From Candidatus Barnesiella excrementigallinarum (lineage in GTDB: Bacteria; Bacteroidota; Bacteroidia; Bacteroidales; Barnesiellaceae): 64,000 nt of DNA. Under the pieces are notes generated by a model. The model was not told the DNA's origin. It saw nothing but the letters and a program-made list of their open reading frames with translations, and did no database searches. How positions within the stretch are numbered: the first letter of the stretch is position 1; each line of letters begins with the position of its first letter. The stretch covers positions 62,001 to 126,000 of the forward strand of contig DXFL01000006.1 of NCBI GenBank assembly GCA_019114445.1, read 5' to 3'. Shown piece after piece: positions 31,916 to 41,714 of the stretch. The translations under genes were made by a program, and so were the position numbers.

Positions 31916-32494
31916 TTATCTTAAATCGAAACGAACTTCTTTCGGGCCATGTTTCGGGCCATCTAAATGCGGCATAGGATTCAGCCTCTTCATCTGCTCC
32001 TCTTCCATAGTTTTCCACAAAGCATATTGCTCGGCAGTGAGCGCCTTCTTCAACTTCTTGTCCCGTTTTTCAGCAGCTTTGTCCAACTCCTTTTTCACCT
32101 TAGCAGGATCGGGTTGCTCCTCTTGAATCATTTCGTGCGGAGGCATAGGACCATGTCCGGGACCTCGTCCTTCAAAACCGCCACCCATAGGCGGACGGCC
32201 TCCTCCCATACGAGGCCCGCGCGGAGGTCTCTCGCCAAAATCTTTGCCCTCTCCCCTCTGCGGGGTTGGCATATATTTAAATATTTTTTTCTGCTCTGCC
32301 AACTGTATTTTATATACCTTTTTGCTTTGCTTCTCGGTAAGGCCCAATTCGCGTGTCATCGCCTCGGTAATGAGCCGGGCATTCCTTTCGGGCGACGGAA
32401 TGTCCTTATACGATTTCACCGGTTCAACAGCCCACACGGTCATCAACAAGCTGCCCAGCAAAGTCAATACACCTATTTTCAATCTGTTTTTCAT
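31916..32494 (-). CDS. DUF4890/Spy-like periplasmic protein with G/P/M/H-rich linker
   Basis: MKNRLKIGVLTLLGSLLMTVWA signal; RELGLTEKQSKKVYKIQLAEQKK; GPRMGGGRPPMGGGFEGRGPGHGPMPPHEM. Confidence 0.75.
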   Translation of the reverse strand: MKNRLKIGVLTLLGSLLMTVWAVEPVKSYKDIPSPERNARLITEAMTRELGLTEKQSKKVYKIQLAEQKKIFKYMPTPQRGEGKDFGERPPRGPRMGGGRPPMGGGFEGRGPGHGPMPPHEMIQEEQPDPAKVKKELDKAAEKRDKKLKKALTAEQYALWKTMEEEQMKRLNPMPHLDGPKHGPKEVRFDLR

Positions 32495-32655
32495 ATCGTT
32501 TTTTTCTTTGAACCCAAAGAAAAGAAAATTTCGAATCACTTGAAAATAATTTAGACATACAGCCCTTTTGTCGGGACAAACCGTCTGTACAAGCTATAAA
32601 AACAAAGACGGCGGGTCGTCTGCCCGCCGTCTCCCCGATATAAACGGATTTCGTA

Positions 32656-34347
32656 TTATTCCATAAGTTTGCGGTAACGTACCCGGTGAGGCTCCACATC
32701 GCCCATGCGTTTCTTTTTGTTCTCCTCGTACTCCGAATAGGAGCCCTCGAAATAGAACACTTGCGAATCGCCTTCGAAAGCGAGTATGTGCGTACAGATA
32801 CGGTCGAGGAACCAACGGTCGTGCGAAATGACTACGGCACACCCCGCAAAGTTTTCGAGACCCTCTTCCAACGCCCGCAGCGTATTCACGTCGATGTCGT
32901 TGGTCGGCTCGTCGAGCAACAGCACATTACCCTCCTCTTTCAAGGCCATGGCCAAATGCAACCGGTTGCGCTCACCGCCCGAAAGTACGCCGATGAGCTT
33001 CTCCTGATCGGCTCCCGTAAAATTGAAACGCGACAAATAGGCACGGGCATTCATATCGCGGCCGCCCATACGGAACGTTTCGAGGCCGCCCGACACCACT
33101 TGATAAACGGTCTTGGCGGGGTCTATATCCTTGTGGGTTTGATCTACATAGGCAATCTTTACCGTATCGCCCACTTCGAACGTACCTTTATCGCACTGCT
33201 CCTGCCCCATGATGAGTTTGAAAAGCGTGGTTTTACCGGCACCATTGGGACCTATTACCCCCACAATACCGTTGGGAGGCAATACGAAGTCGAGGTTATC
33301 GAAGAGCAATTTGTCGCCGTAAGCCTTAGCTACGCCATGAGCTTCGATTACCTTATTGCCGAGGCGGGGACCGTTGGGTATAAAGATTTCGAGTTTCTCT
33401 TCGCGTTCTTTTTGGTCCTCGTTCAACAGCTTGTCATACGAGTTCAAACGAGCCTTACCTTTCGACTGGCGAGCTTTGGGAGCCATACGCACCCACTCCA
33501 ACTCGCGTTCGAGGGTCTTGCGCCGCTTGCTGGCCTGTTTCTCCTCCATCTCCATACGCTTGGTTTTCTGTTCCAACCACGAAGTATAGTTGCCTTGCCA
33601 GGGGATACCCTCGCCGCGGTCGAGTTCGAGAATCCAACCGGCCACATGGTCGAGGAAGTAACGGTCGTGGGTGATGGCGATAACCGTACCGGCATATTGT
33701 TGCAGGTGTTGTTCGAGCCAATCGATCGACTCGGCATCGAGGTGGTTGGTCGGCTCGTCGAGCAACAAGATGTCGGGCTGTTGCAGCAACAGGCGGCACA
33801 GGGCCACCCGACGGCGTTCACCTCCCGAAAGGTATTTTACGAGCTGTTCTTCGGGCGGACAGCGCAAAGCATCCATCGCCCGTTCCAGTTTATTGTCGAT
33901 ATTCCACGCATCGGCGGCATCGATGTGGTCCTGCAATTCGGCCTGACGCGCCATGAGCGCCTCCATCTTGTCGGGGTCTTCGAGGACTTCGGGGTCACCG
34001 AACGATTCGTTCACCTTCTCATATTCGGCCAGCAGGTCGAGGATAGGCTGCACACCCTCCTGTACCACCTCTTTCACCGTCTTTTCGGGATCGAGTTTAG
34101 GCTCCTGTTCGAGGTAGCCCACCGAATACCCCGGCGAGAAAACCACCTCGCCTTGATACGATTTCTCCACCCCGGCGATAATTTTCAACAAGGTAGATTT
34201 TCCCGAACCGTTGAGACCGATGATACCGATCTTCGCTCCGTAGAAAAACGAAAGGTAAATATCTTTGAGTACTTGTTTATGGGGAGGGAACATCTTGCTC
34301 ACCCCCACCATCGAAAATATGATTTTCTTGTCGTCTGCCATATACAA
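32656..34347 (-). CDS. ettA: ABC-F energy-dependent translational throttle protein
   Basis: MVGVSKMFPPHKQVLKDIYLSFFYGAKIGIIGLNGSGKSTLL; paired ABC signatures throughout. Confidence 0.95.
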   Translation of the reverse strand: MYMADDKKIIFSMVGVSKMFPPHKQVLKDIYLSFFYGAKIGIIGLNGSGKSTLLKIIAGVEKSYQGEVVFSPGYSVGYLEQEPKLDPEKTVKEVVQEGVQPILDLLAEYEKVNESFGDPEVLEDPDKMEALMARQAELQDHIDAADAWNIDNKLERAMDALRCPPEEQLVKYLSGGERRRVALCRLLLQQPDILLLDEPTNHLDAESIDWLEQHLQQYAGTVIAITHDRYFLDHVAGWILELDRGEGIPWQGNYTSWLEQKTKRMEMEEKQASKRRKTLERELEWVRMAPKARQSKGKARLNSYDKLLNEDQKEREEKLEIFIPNGPRLGNKVIEAHGVAKAYGDKLLFDNLDFVLPPNGIVGVIGPNGAGKTTLFKLIMGQEQCDKGTFEVGDTVKIAYVDQTHKDIDPAKTVYQVVSGGLETFRMGGRDMNARAYLSRFNFTGADQEKLIGVLSGGERNRLHLAMALKEEGNVLLLDEPTNDIDVNTLRALEEGLENFAGCAVVISHDRWFLDRICTHILAFEGDSQVFYFEGSYSEYEENKKKRMGDVEPHRVRYRKLME

Positions 34348-34365
34348 TAAAACTAAAAATTGGGA

Positions 34366-34932
34366 TTATTTTTTCGAAGGTGTTGCCTTTACCCGATAAT
34401 CGCAACGCACTTTACCCTTGATGATATTGGTCAGTTTCGATTTTATCAACTGTTTGCGAATGGGCGAAATGCGGTCGATAAACACTTTCCCTTCCAAATG
34501 GTCGTACTCGTGCTGTACCACCCGGGCAAGGTACCCCTCGATAACCTCGTCGTGCGCCACGAAATCCTCGTCGAGCCACGTCAAATGAATCTTCTCAATA
34601 CGAGGCACCGGTTCGTGAATGCCGGGCAAACTGAGGCACCCCTCTTCGCGGGTCTCCTTAGGCCCGTCGTCCAACACTTCGAGCCGTGGATTTATAAGGG
34701 TGAGTTTCTTGCCTTCACAATCGGGGAAATATTCGGCCATAGGGCTTACATCGATGACAATCAACCGAATAGAAAGTCCTATTTGCGGTGCTGCCAACCC
34801 GATACCCTCGGTCGCATACATTGTCTCGTACATATTCTCGATCAACTCTTTGAGTTGCGGGTAAGAAGCGTCGATCTCATCGGTCTCCTTACGAATTACG
34901 GGATGTCCGTAAAGATAAACAGGTAATACCAT
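34366..34932 (-). CDS. def: Peptide deformylase
   Basis: GIGLAAPQIG, EEGCLSLPGI, QHEYDHLEG. Confidence 0.97.
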   Translation of the reverse strand: MVLPVYLYGHPVIRKETDEIDASYPQLKELIENMYETMYATEGIGLAAPQIGLSIRLIVIDVSPMAEYFPDCEGKKLTLINPRLEVLDDGPKETREEGCLSLPGIHEPVPRIEKIHLTWLDEDFVAHDEVIEGYLARVVQHEYDHLEGKVFIDRISPIRKQLIKSKLTNIIKGKVRCDYRVKATPSKK

Positions 34933-34938
34933 ATCTTA

Positions 34939-35352
34939 TTATTTTTTACTCTCCAAATAGTCCCTAAGGATAATTGTCGCACTTATCTCGTCGACCAATT
35001 CCTTATTGCGGCGAGCCATTTTGGGCAATCCGCCGTCGAGCATCGCCCGGTGCGCCAACACCGAAGTAAACCGCTCGTCGAAAAATTCAACCGGCACATC
35101 GGGAAAAAGTTTTCTGAACCGATTGACAAAGGGGGTAATATAACGCATATTCTCCGACGGCTCGTTGTTCATCTGCCGGGGCAACCCCACGACTACCCGT
35201 TCGACCTTCTCCCGCTGCATATACTGCGCGAGAAACTCGATCAATTGCGACGAAGCTACCGTGGTCAATCCGTTGGCGATAATTTGCAACGGATCGGTTA
35301 CAGCTATGCCCGTGCGCTTTTTACCGTAATCTATCGAAAGAATCCTTGCCAT
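34939..35352 (-). CDS. ruvX: Putative pre-16S rRNA nuclease
   Basis: MARILSIDYGKKRTGIAVTDPLQIIANGL, FDERFTSVLA. Confidence 0.95.
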   Translation of the reverse strand: MARILSIDYGKKRTGIAVTDPLQIIANGLTTVASSQLIEFLAQYMQREKVERVVVGLPRQMNNEPSENMRYITPFVNRFRKLFPDVPVEFFDERFTSVLAHRAMLDGGLPKMARRNKELVDEISATIILRDYLESKK

Positions 35353-35761
35353 ATACCGTGCAAAGATAGCGAATTACAAACGATTTGGCAAATTGTCTCA
35401 CAAAGAGTGCCAAACAGGTATCTCCAAACATCGCCTACCGCTCTTTTTCGCCACCTCATCGATTATCCACCCCTCAAAACAGTTTAAATGATCCCCACCA
35501 CTTCACCCGCGCTTGGTTTGCGTGGCAAAATACCCTCTTCGGTGAGTTAATTCTCAAATTGGTAAACGATGGGAAGGTAGATTTACTAAACAGTATCGAT
35601 ATTCAATAGCGGCCTCACAGCGGCCCACTCCTATATGGAGAAAATATTCTTTACTGCTCTAACCCTTTCGTTTATTTTAAAAACGATACTTTGAATTATT
35701 AAAAAATACTAAATATCAAACATTTTTAGAAGAAAATATGTTGTAAAACATACAAAAGCAG

Positions 35762-35769
35762 TATATTTG
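35762..35769 (+). promoter_or_regulatory. Promoter -7 element (TATATTTG) of candidate sRNA
   Basis: TAnnTTTG, with TTG at 35741-35743, 18 nt upstream. Confidence 0.7.
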
Positions 35770-35775
35770 CATTGT

Positions 35776-35842
35776 GTTTTTCATGGTATTAGATTTAAGG
35801 TTAACAAAGATTGGTTGTCGTGAGACAATCAATTTTTTTTTT
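35776..35842 (+). ncRNA. Candidate short RNA (~67 nt) with own promoter and terminator
   Basis: Promoter element, then ...ATGGTATTAGATTTAAGGTTAACAAAG, then ATTGGTTGTC gtga GACAATCAAT and T10; no plausible ORF. Confidence 0.6.
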
Positions 35843-35960
35843 GCCTCTCCAAAAACTTATCCGTCGACAGTCATACACCTCAAAAAAAACATCGGCCCTG
35901 CCAAATAATTGGAGAGCCGATCAATAAAACAATAACACTAATACAACTTTTTTACCTTAC

Positions 35961-37262
35961 TTATCGAAGTGTAATATATAAAGGTGCTCCGGTCAATAAC
36001 GGTTCTATCACTCCGCCCGACATCTTTATGCTTCCAGATTTACCATATAAATCGGAGGTAACCAATTCGGCACTGCCATCGGCTACCGATAATTTTACGG
36101 TATGAGGCTCTATCGTATCGGGGCTTTTCATAAGTTCCGGTGCCGTCCATACGACCAATTTCACGCCACCCTCCTTGTTGACAAAACGCAAAGCGAAATC
36201 TCTCGAACGTTCCAACGGAATGCGGCTCTCCAACTTATACCCGCTCAACTCTTTCACCATATTTTTACAGGCATCGTATGCCGGAGACGTCTCGCCATCT
36301 TTATACAAGGCGAAGCCTTCTTTTCCGCCCCACTCATACCAAATGGTCACCGGTAGGCCTTCCAACAGGTCGACCAAATATTGACGTACAATGTGCCAAG
36401 CCTGATACTCTTTGGCCAAAGCGGGATCGCCACCGGCATAACCTTCGGCCTTACCCAACGGGAAGCCGCGCTCCGAATTTATCCAAAGACGACTTGTATT
36501 CCCCCCGGCCTCTTTCATCAAATCGCGAGTATGCGAATAGGCTTCGATGTAATCCTCCGGCGCTTTCACACCATAAGGGTGTACCGACCATATATCCCAA
36601 TCGATATCCAACATTCCGTCGGCAAAACAGTAGCTCATCCATTTGTAGGACTCCGACCACATATTCGATACCGACCCGGCCAATATCACACAATCGGGAT
36701 TGGCGGCTTTCATAGCCGGCACCGTAGCCCGCACCAAATTGGTATACTCCTCGGCATATTGGGGCGAATTTCCCACTTTGCCATGGCGCCCCCAAAACGT
36801 CATCGTATTGGGTTCGTTCCATATTTCCCAAATAATATTCCGTCCCTTGTAATGTTCGACCAAGCGCGCAGCAAAGCGAGCATAGGCTTCCCGTGCCGGT
36901 TCGTCCTTCACATGACCATAAAGTTTGTTGCTGAAAGCCATACAGCCAATTACACGGAATCCCCGCTTTTCACAATCGTTTATAAACCGGTCGTATTGAC
37001 TGAAATCGTAAACGCCTTTTTCTTTCTCGATCGACTCCCAAATAAATCCCCGGCGTACCCATTTCACGCCCAACGCCTGTACCCGATCCAAATCGTCGGG
37101 ACCATCGGTATCGCCCTTTAACTGAACTCCCATATTATACGGGATTGTCCCGTCGGGAATAATTGTCGACTGTGCCTCCGCGGCGAAAAGCGGCCACGAA
37201 AATAATCCCCAAAGAGCTATCACCCTCAAAAAACTCACATTCATAATCGAAACTGTTTTCAT
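35961..37262 (-). CDS. Secreted glycoside hydrolase (GH-A clan, xylanase/cellulase-like TIM barrel)
   Basis: IIWEIWNEPNTMTFWGR (acid/base NEP), WINSERGFPLG (candidate nucleophile Glu); signal peptide. Confidence 0.8.
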   Translation of the reverse strand: MKTVSIMNVSFLRVIALWGLFSWPLFAAEAQSTIIPDGTIPYNMGVQLKGDTDGPDDLDRVQALGVKWVRRGFIWESIEKEKGVYDFSQYDRFINDCEKRGFRVIGCMAFSNKLYGHVKDEPAREAYARFAARLVEHYKGRNIIWEIWNEPNTMTFWGRHGKVGNSPQYAEEYTNLVRATVPAMKAANPDCVILAGSVSNMWSESYKWMSYCFADGMLDIDWDIWSVHPYGVKAPEDYIEAYSHTRDLMKEAGGNTSRLWINSERGFPLGKAEGYAGGDPALAKEYQAWHIVRQYLVDLLEGLPVTIWYEWGGKEGFALYKDGETSPAYDACKNMVKELSGYKLESRIPLERSRDFALRFVNKEGGVKLVVWTAPELMKSPDTIEPHTVKLSVADGSAELVTSDLYGKSGSIKMSGGVIEPLLTGAPLYITLR

Positions 37263-37430
37263 GATACTTACTTTATCTTGTGTTTATTATAAGACGGAAA
37301 AAGGGGAAATCTCTACCCACTTCGAAAGAAAAAATTTAACCTTAACAAACGTCGAAAGGGCTTCAACAAAAAAGACAAACAACCCTTGCACCACCTTAAT
37401 CGAAACACTCAACACCCATTCTCTCCCCCA

Positions 37431-37465
37431 AAAAAAGAACGGCTACCCGCACACGGGTAGCCGTT
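37431..37465 (-). terminator. Rho-independent terminator
   Basis: AACGGCTACCCG...CGGGTAGCCGTT, T-run on minus strand. Confidence 0.85.
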
Positions 37466-37487
37466 CCCAAAAACAAGCAACTATTTA

Positions 37488-40400
37488 TTATTTACGTATA
37501 ACCCTATACGTCATGTTATTTACTCTAAGCATATAATTGCCCGGTTTGCAATCCGACAAGTCGATTACTTCATGGTTGCCCGACAGGTTGTTCCGCGAGA
37601 GAACCAAGCGACCGTTCATGTCGTAAACCTGAATAGACTCGATCTCTTCGGCCATTTCGATATTCACGATACCGTCGGTAGGATTGGGATAAACCGTCAA
37701 TGCCTGCTTAGCCTCGTCAATACCCGACACCGTAGACACAGTCTTGGTAGCCTTTTCGGTCTCATAGTTGCCATAAACAGCCGATACGGCATATACATAA
37801 GTCGTACCTTCGGCCAAGTCGGTGTCGGTATAAGTCGTTTCGGACTGTGTCGTAAGAAGTACGTCGTTGCGATATACATTATACGAAGCAACGGCATCGA
37901 CGCCTTCGGGTGCACCCCACGAAAGAATTACCATATTGTTGTTTTCCAACCGGGCATCCAAATTGGTTACCGGTCCGCACGACATGGCTACGGTTACATT
38001 GGTCGTCACTTTGGCAGCTTCGCTTGTATTCAAAACAACAGCAACAGCAAATGTATAAGTGCCGTTATCCAAATCTCCAACTTCGTAAGTCAACTCCGAA
38101 GTATTACCCAAGAAAGTATCGCCATTATATACATTGTACGAGAGACCCTCTTCGGCTGCTTCGGGAGCTTCCCAAGTCAACGTTACCGTATTAAAGTCCG
38201 ATTCAGCGCTCAAATTGCGTACCGTTGCATTAAATTCTCTGGTAATGGTTTGGTCGGCCTTACCCGGAGTTATTGCCGAGTTCTCGGCCTTAGGCAGAGC
38301 AATAACCGACAAACGCTCGGAGCTATTGGATACATAGTAAACGTTTCCAGCCCAGTCGAAGGCTACATCGTTGGAGCTGGCTCCCAAACCGAACGACGAA
38401 CCCGAAATGGTGTGAACTTTCTTAATCGAAGGAACACCGGCTTCGTTGTAAGTTACATCCCAAATATAGATTTCGCTGGGACCGGTCGTAGCCAACCGTG
38501 TACCATCGGGCGATACGGCCAACCCGGCATTACGTCCGTTACCGATGAGCAAGTCGTTACCGGTATGGAAATCGACTGCGGTTCCGTTGAAGTGAACCAA
38601 ACAAGGCTCGGCCTTAGTTTCGGTAGCACGATATTGCGTGAACCACCAGCCACCGCGTCCATCGGGAGCTATATTGATATTGGTATTGATCAGCAACAGG
38701 TGTTGGCTGCGGTCATAAACCACGGCACTGGGAGCCTCGGTCCAGTTGGTAGCCGTACCGATATTGTATTGCAGCACATTCTTTCCGACACCTCCGTTGA
38801 CTACCATATCTTCATCGGCGGTATAAAGTACGGTATTCTCGCCCTCGCCCAAGATGTAGCACGACGAGATGGAACCATGCACATCCACGCCTTCGCTATT
38901 GGTTGCCAAACCCGAAGAGGCCCGAGTACAACCGGCAAAGAGTTCGATAAAGTCGCCCGAAGGATTGGCGGGATCCATAATCCAAATACCCGAATGAGCA
39001 TCACTGTAATCGGTAATAAAGACACGTCCGTCGGGAGCTACGCTCACGCGATAGGGGCTCGATGTTCCATACCAGTCGACACCACCTGCATAAGCCGTAT
39101 TACCCTGACCGGTAATGTCGGTGAGCTGCGGATCGAGGATATAAAGACCCGAACCCGTTGTACGCCCGCTGGCAGCACCTGCTTTTCCATTAGTCACATA
39201 AATACGGCCAAAATAATCGCTTTGCGGATTGTTGTCGATAGCGACACCAAACGAATTCCAGAACTTGAATATATCACTATCATCGGAAATACGGACAGGA
39301 CGATATACATCGGCAGCCAAAGCCTTGATTTGCCAATTCATATCCTTGCCGTAAGGTACCGCCGAAGCAGGTACAGAAACCGTATTGGAGCCTTTCGACT
39401 TCGCCCCGGCATCGTACGAACCGATTACTTCACCCTCATTTACAAATTGGATTGTTACATTTTCGGCATCCTCGTTCAGGTCGAAGGTAAATTTGTATCC
39501 ATCGGCCTCGGCCTCCATATTGGCATTGTAGGCATAAATGTTAGCTACTTGGCTGGTAGTTACCGTAGTATAATTGGCAATACCACCATTTTGAGCATAT
39601 ACCGTAGCGGTCATGTCATACCCGCTGACTGTACCCACAGCCGTCATATAACCGGCAGCATCGGTATTCAATCCGGTATCGGGATATTTATCCGTTATTT
39701 TACGGGCGTTGTCCAAGCCTTCGGTAATATCGAACAAAGCTACACCCACTACCGTACCGTCGTCGTTACAATCGGGAGCAGCCATAACAGCGCCGCCTCC
39801 ATATTTGAAGAAGTTGATGCCTTTCGAAGCAACCGACAAGGTTCCGGCAGCCATTGCGCCATGATTTACCAGCGGTTCGCGGCTGGCCGCATTCCAGTTG
39901 AATTCATACTCGATGGGCAGAATCGACTTGCTATCGACAATAAAGCGGTTGTCGCCAAGCGGCGAAAGGGTAAACTGGAAGTCTTCGCCCCATGCAGCTT
40001 CGGAGTAAGAGGCATCCATCATGTATTTGTCGTTAGTCATGATTTGGTCATCGGCATTGTATTCCAATCCCACAATACGCACGGCTTTCGACGAACCGGT
40101 AGTAACCGCCGGAGTATAAACCCGGAAATTCCAGCTCGGACCGCTCACCACAAACGTTTCGCCCACGGTTCCCGTATTCCAGTTTCCTTGTTTGGTCGAC
40201 TCGAATACCAACGTAGGATCGGCAGTATCGTCGGCCCAAGAATATACTTTGAATACGGTCGACGGCGAGGTGAAATCGATGTTATCTTTGTTACAAGCCA
40301 TCAACACGGTATCGGAGGTGAATGCGATATCGCTCAACAGACGTATACCGCCCGAAACACCTGCGGTGCTCAATTCGGAAATCGAGTCGCCGGTAACAGC

Positions 40401-41696
40401 GTTAGCCACGAAAATACGGGAGTCGTCGGTAAGCACATACATTTTTTCACCACGAATCAACGAGCGGCGGATATTCAACTGATCGAGGAATGTTGTTGCG
40501 TTGCGTCCGTTCTCGGTCAAATTGTAATGACGAGCAATCGTCACGCCAGCCTCTTGTGCCGGTTCGGGATAATCGTCGGGAGCGACACGCTCGTCCTTAG
40601 GATCATAATTTACATTGGTAAGCGAGAGGTTCAATCCGGTAGTTTCGCCGGCTTTCACTTCGGCCGTAAACTCTTCTTCTATATAATCGGTAGCTGTTAC
40701 CTTCACTTTGTATGTACCCGGAGCAAGGTTCCAAAATACAAACACACCGTTGTATTCGTTGTCGACGGTATATTCGCCACATTGGCTACCCGAAGCATCG
40801 TAGAGTGTTACTTGGGCTCCGTTCAAAGGGAGGTATTGGTCTTTCGAACCATTAATATAAGGAGTATACAACTTGTCGGTCAACCGTTCGTGAGCATCGC
40901 GTACATCGCCGCACAACACGCCGGTTTCGGGAAGATCGGCATTAAAATAATCGCAATAGAAATAGTAGAAGCGCATCGACTCCAACTTGCGATAATCGGT
41001 ACTCAACAAGCGGTGAGCTTCGGGTTTATAATCGTGAAACTCGCCTTCCGACAAAAATCCGGGAACGGTCAACGCCGTACCGATAACCGTATAGCTGGTT
41101 ACGAAAGCAGCTATTTTGGTATTGGTGGCCGTATAGTGCGTCCATACCGTCAACGGATTGTTCCAAATATGAGGCCATGCGGTTTCGGCAAGCGCTTTGG
41201 TCACGGGGTCGCGGAATGTTTGATCACCTTCGCCCCCGCTACCCGGACACATCAAATAGAGATAATTCACTGCCGTAGTAGAACCGGCGGCATTACTGTG
41301 AATGGAGAGGAAGGCATCGACATTATTGGCCGAAGCCTCTTCGGCTATCGTAGTCAAAGGCCGGTCGCCATAGCTTGTATCGGTTATTTGCTGATCGTCG
41401 GGCAAATAATTATTGTCGCGATACCCGCTCCGGTTATCTTCACGCGACATGATTACCGTTGCATTGGCGGCTTCGAGCAAATCGCGCAAATAAAGGCCTT
41501 TGGTAAGGTTCGACGACGATTCCCAAAAACCTAACGTATCGCCCAGCGCATGAGTTATCGTTTCGATATTACGGTCGTTCTCACCGTTCCAACCGCCATG
41601 ACCGGGGTTGATATAGATTTTCACACCCGTCAAATCGGCTGCCACTGCTGTTAAAGTCAACAGCAATACAACTGTCAAGGATAGTATTTTTTTCAT
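37488..41696 (-). CDS. T9SS-exported N-acetylmuramoyl-L-alanine amidase (Amidase_3) with beta-propeller-like and FN3 domains
   Basis: YINPGHGGWNGEND, FLSIHSNAAGS, FLSEGEFHDY; two FN3-like modules; C-term LTVYPNPTDGIVNIEM...VYDMNGRLVL...PGNYMLRVNNMTYRVIRK. Confidence 0.88.
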   Translation of the reverse strand: MKKILSLTVVLLLTLTAVAADLTGVKIYINPGHGGWNGENDRNIETITHALGDTLGFWESSSNLTKGLYLRDLLEAANATVIMSREDNRSGYRDNNYLPDDQQITDTSYGDRPLTTIAEEASANNVDAFLSIHSNAAGSTTAVNYLYLMCPGSGGEGDQTFRDPVTKALAETAWPHIWNNPLTVWTHYTATNTKIAAFVTSYTVIGTALTVPGFLSEGEFHDYKPEAHRLLSTDYRKLESMRFYYFYCDYFNADLPETGVLCGDVRDAHERLTDKLYTPYINGSKDQYLPLNGAQVTLYDASGSQCGEYTVDNEYNGVFVFWNLAPGTYKVKVTATDYIEEEFTAEVKAGETTGLNLSLTNVNYDPKDERVAPDDYPEPAQEAGVTIARHYNLTENGRNATTFLDQLNIRRSLIRGEKMYVLTDDSRIFVANAVTGDSISELSTAGVSGGIRLLSDIAFTSDTVLMACNKDNIDFTSPSTVFKVYSWADDTADPTLVFESTKQGNWNTGTVGETFVVSGPSWNFRVYTPAVTTGSSKAVRIVGLEYNADDQIMTNDKYMMDASYSEAAWGEDFQFTLSPLGDNRFIVDSKSILPIEYEFNWNAASREPLVNHGAMAAGTLSVASKGINFFKYGGGAVMAAPDCNDDGTVVGVALFDITEGLDNARKITDKYPDTGLNTDAAGYMTAVGTVSGYDMTATVYAQNGGIANYTTVTTSQVANIYAYNANMEAEADGYKFTFDLNEDAENVTIQFVNEGEVIGSYDAGAKSKGSNTVSVPASAVPYGKDMNWQIKALAADVYRPVRISDDSDIFKFWNSFGVAIDNNPQSDYFGRIYVTNGKAGAASGRTTGSGLYILDPQLTDITGQGNTAYAGGVDWYGTSSPYRVSVAPDGRVFITDYSDAHSGIWIMDPANPSGDFIELFAGCTRASSGLATNSEGVDVHGSISSCYILGEGENTVLYTADEDMVVNGGVGKNVLQYNIGTATNWTEAPSAVVYDRSQHLLLINTNINIAPDGRGGWWFTQYRATETKAEPCLVHFNGTAVDFHTGNDLLIGNGRNAGLAVSPDGTRLATTGPSEIYIWDVTYNEAGVPSIKKVHTISGSSFGLGASSNDVAFDWAGNVYYVSNSSERLSVIALPKAENSAITPGKADQTITREFNATVRNLSAESDFNTVTLTWEAPEAAEEGLSYNVYNGDTFLGNTSELTYEVGDLDNGTYTFAVAVVLNTSEAAKVTTNVTVAMSCGPVTNLDARLENNNMVILSWGAPEGVDAVASYNVYRNDVLLTTQSETTYTDTDLAEGTTYVYAVSAVYGNYETEKATKTVSTVSGIDEAKQALTVYPNPTDGIVNIEMAEEIESIQVYDMNGRLVLSRNNLSGNHEVIDLSDCKPGNYMLRVNNMTYRVIRK

Positions 41697-41714
41697 AATA
41701 TATTACGATTAGGA

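Noticed and set aside
37572-41534. 1320-aa plus-strand ORF antisense to the amidase; similar long antisense ORFs at 20433..23342, 44864..47230 and 32686..34350
   Set aside because: The opposite strand encodes clear domain families over the same span. These translations have no recognisable domains and arise from codon bias on the real strand.
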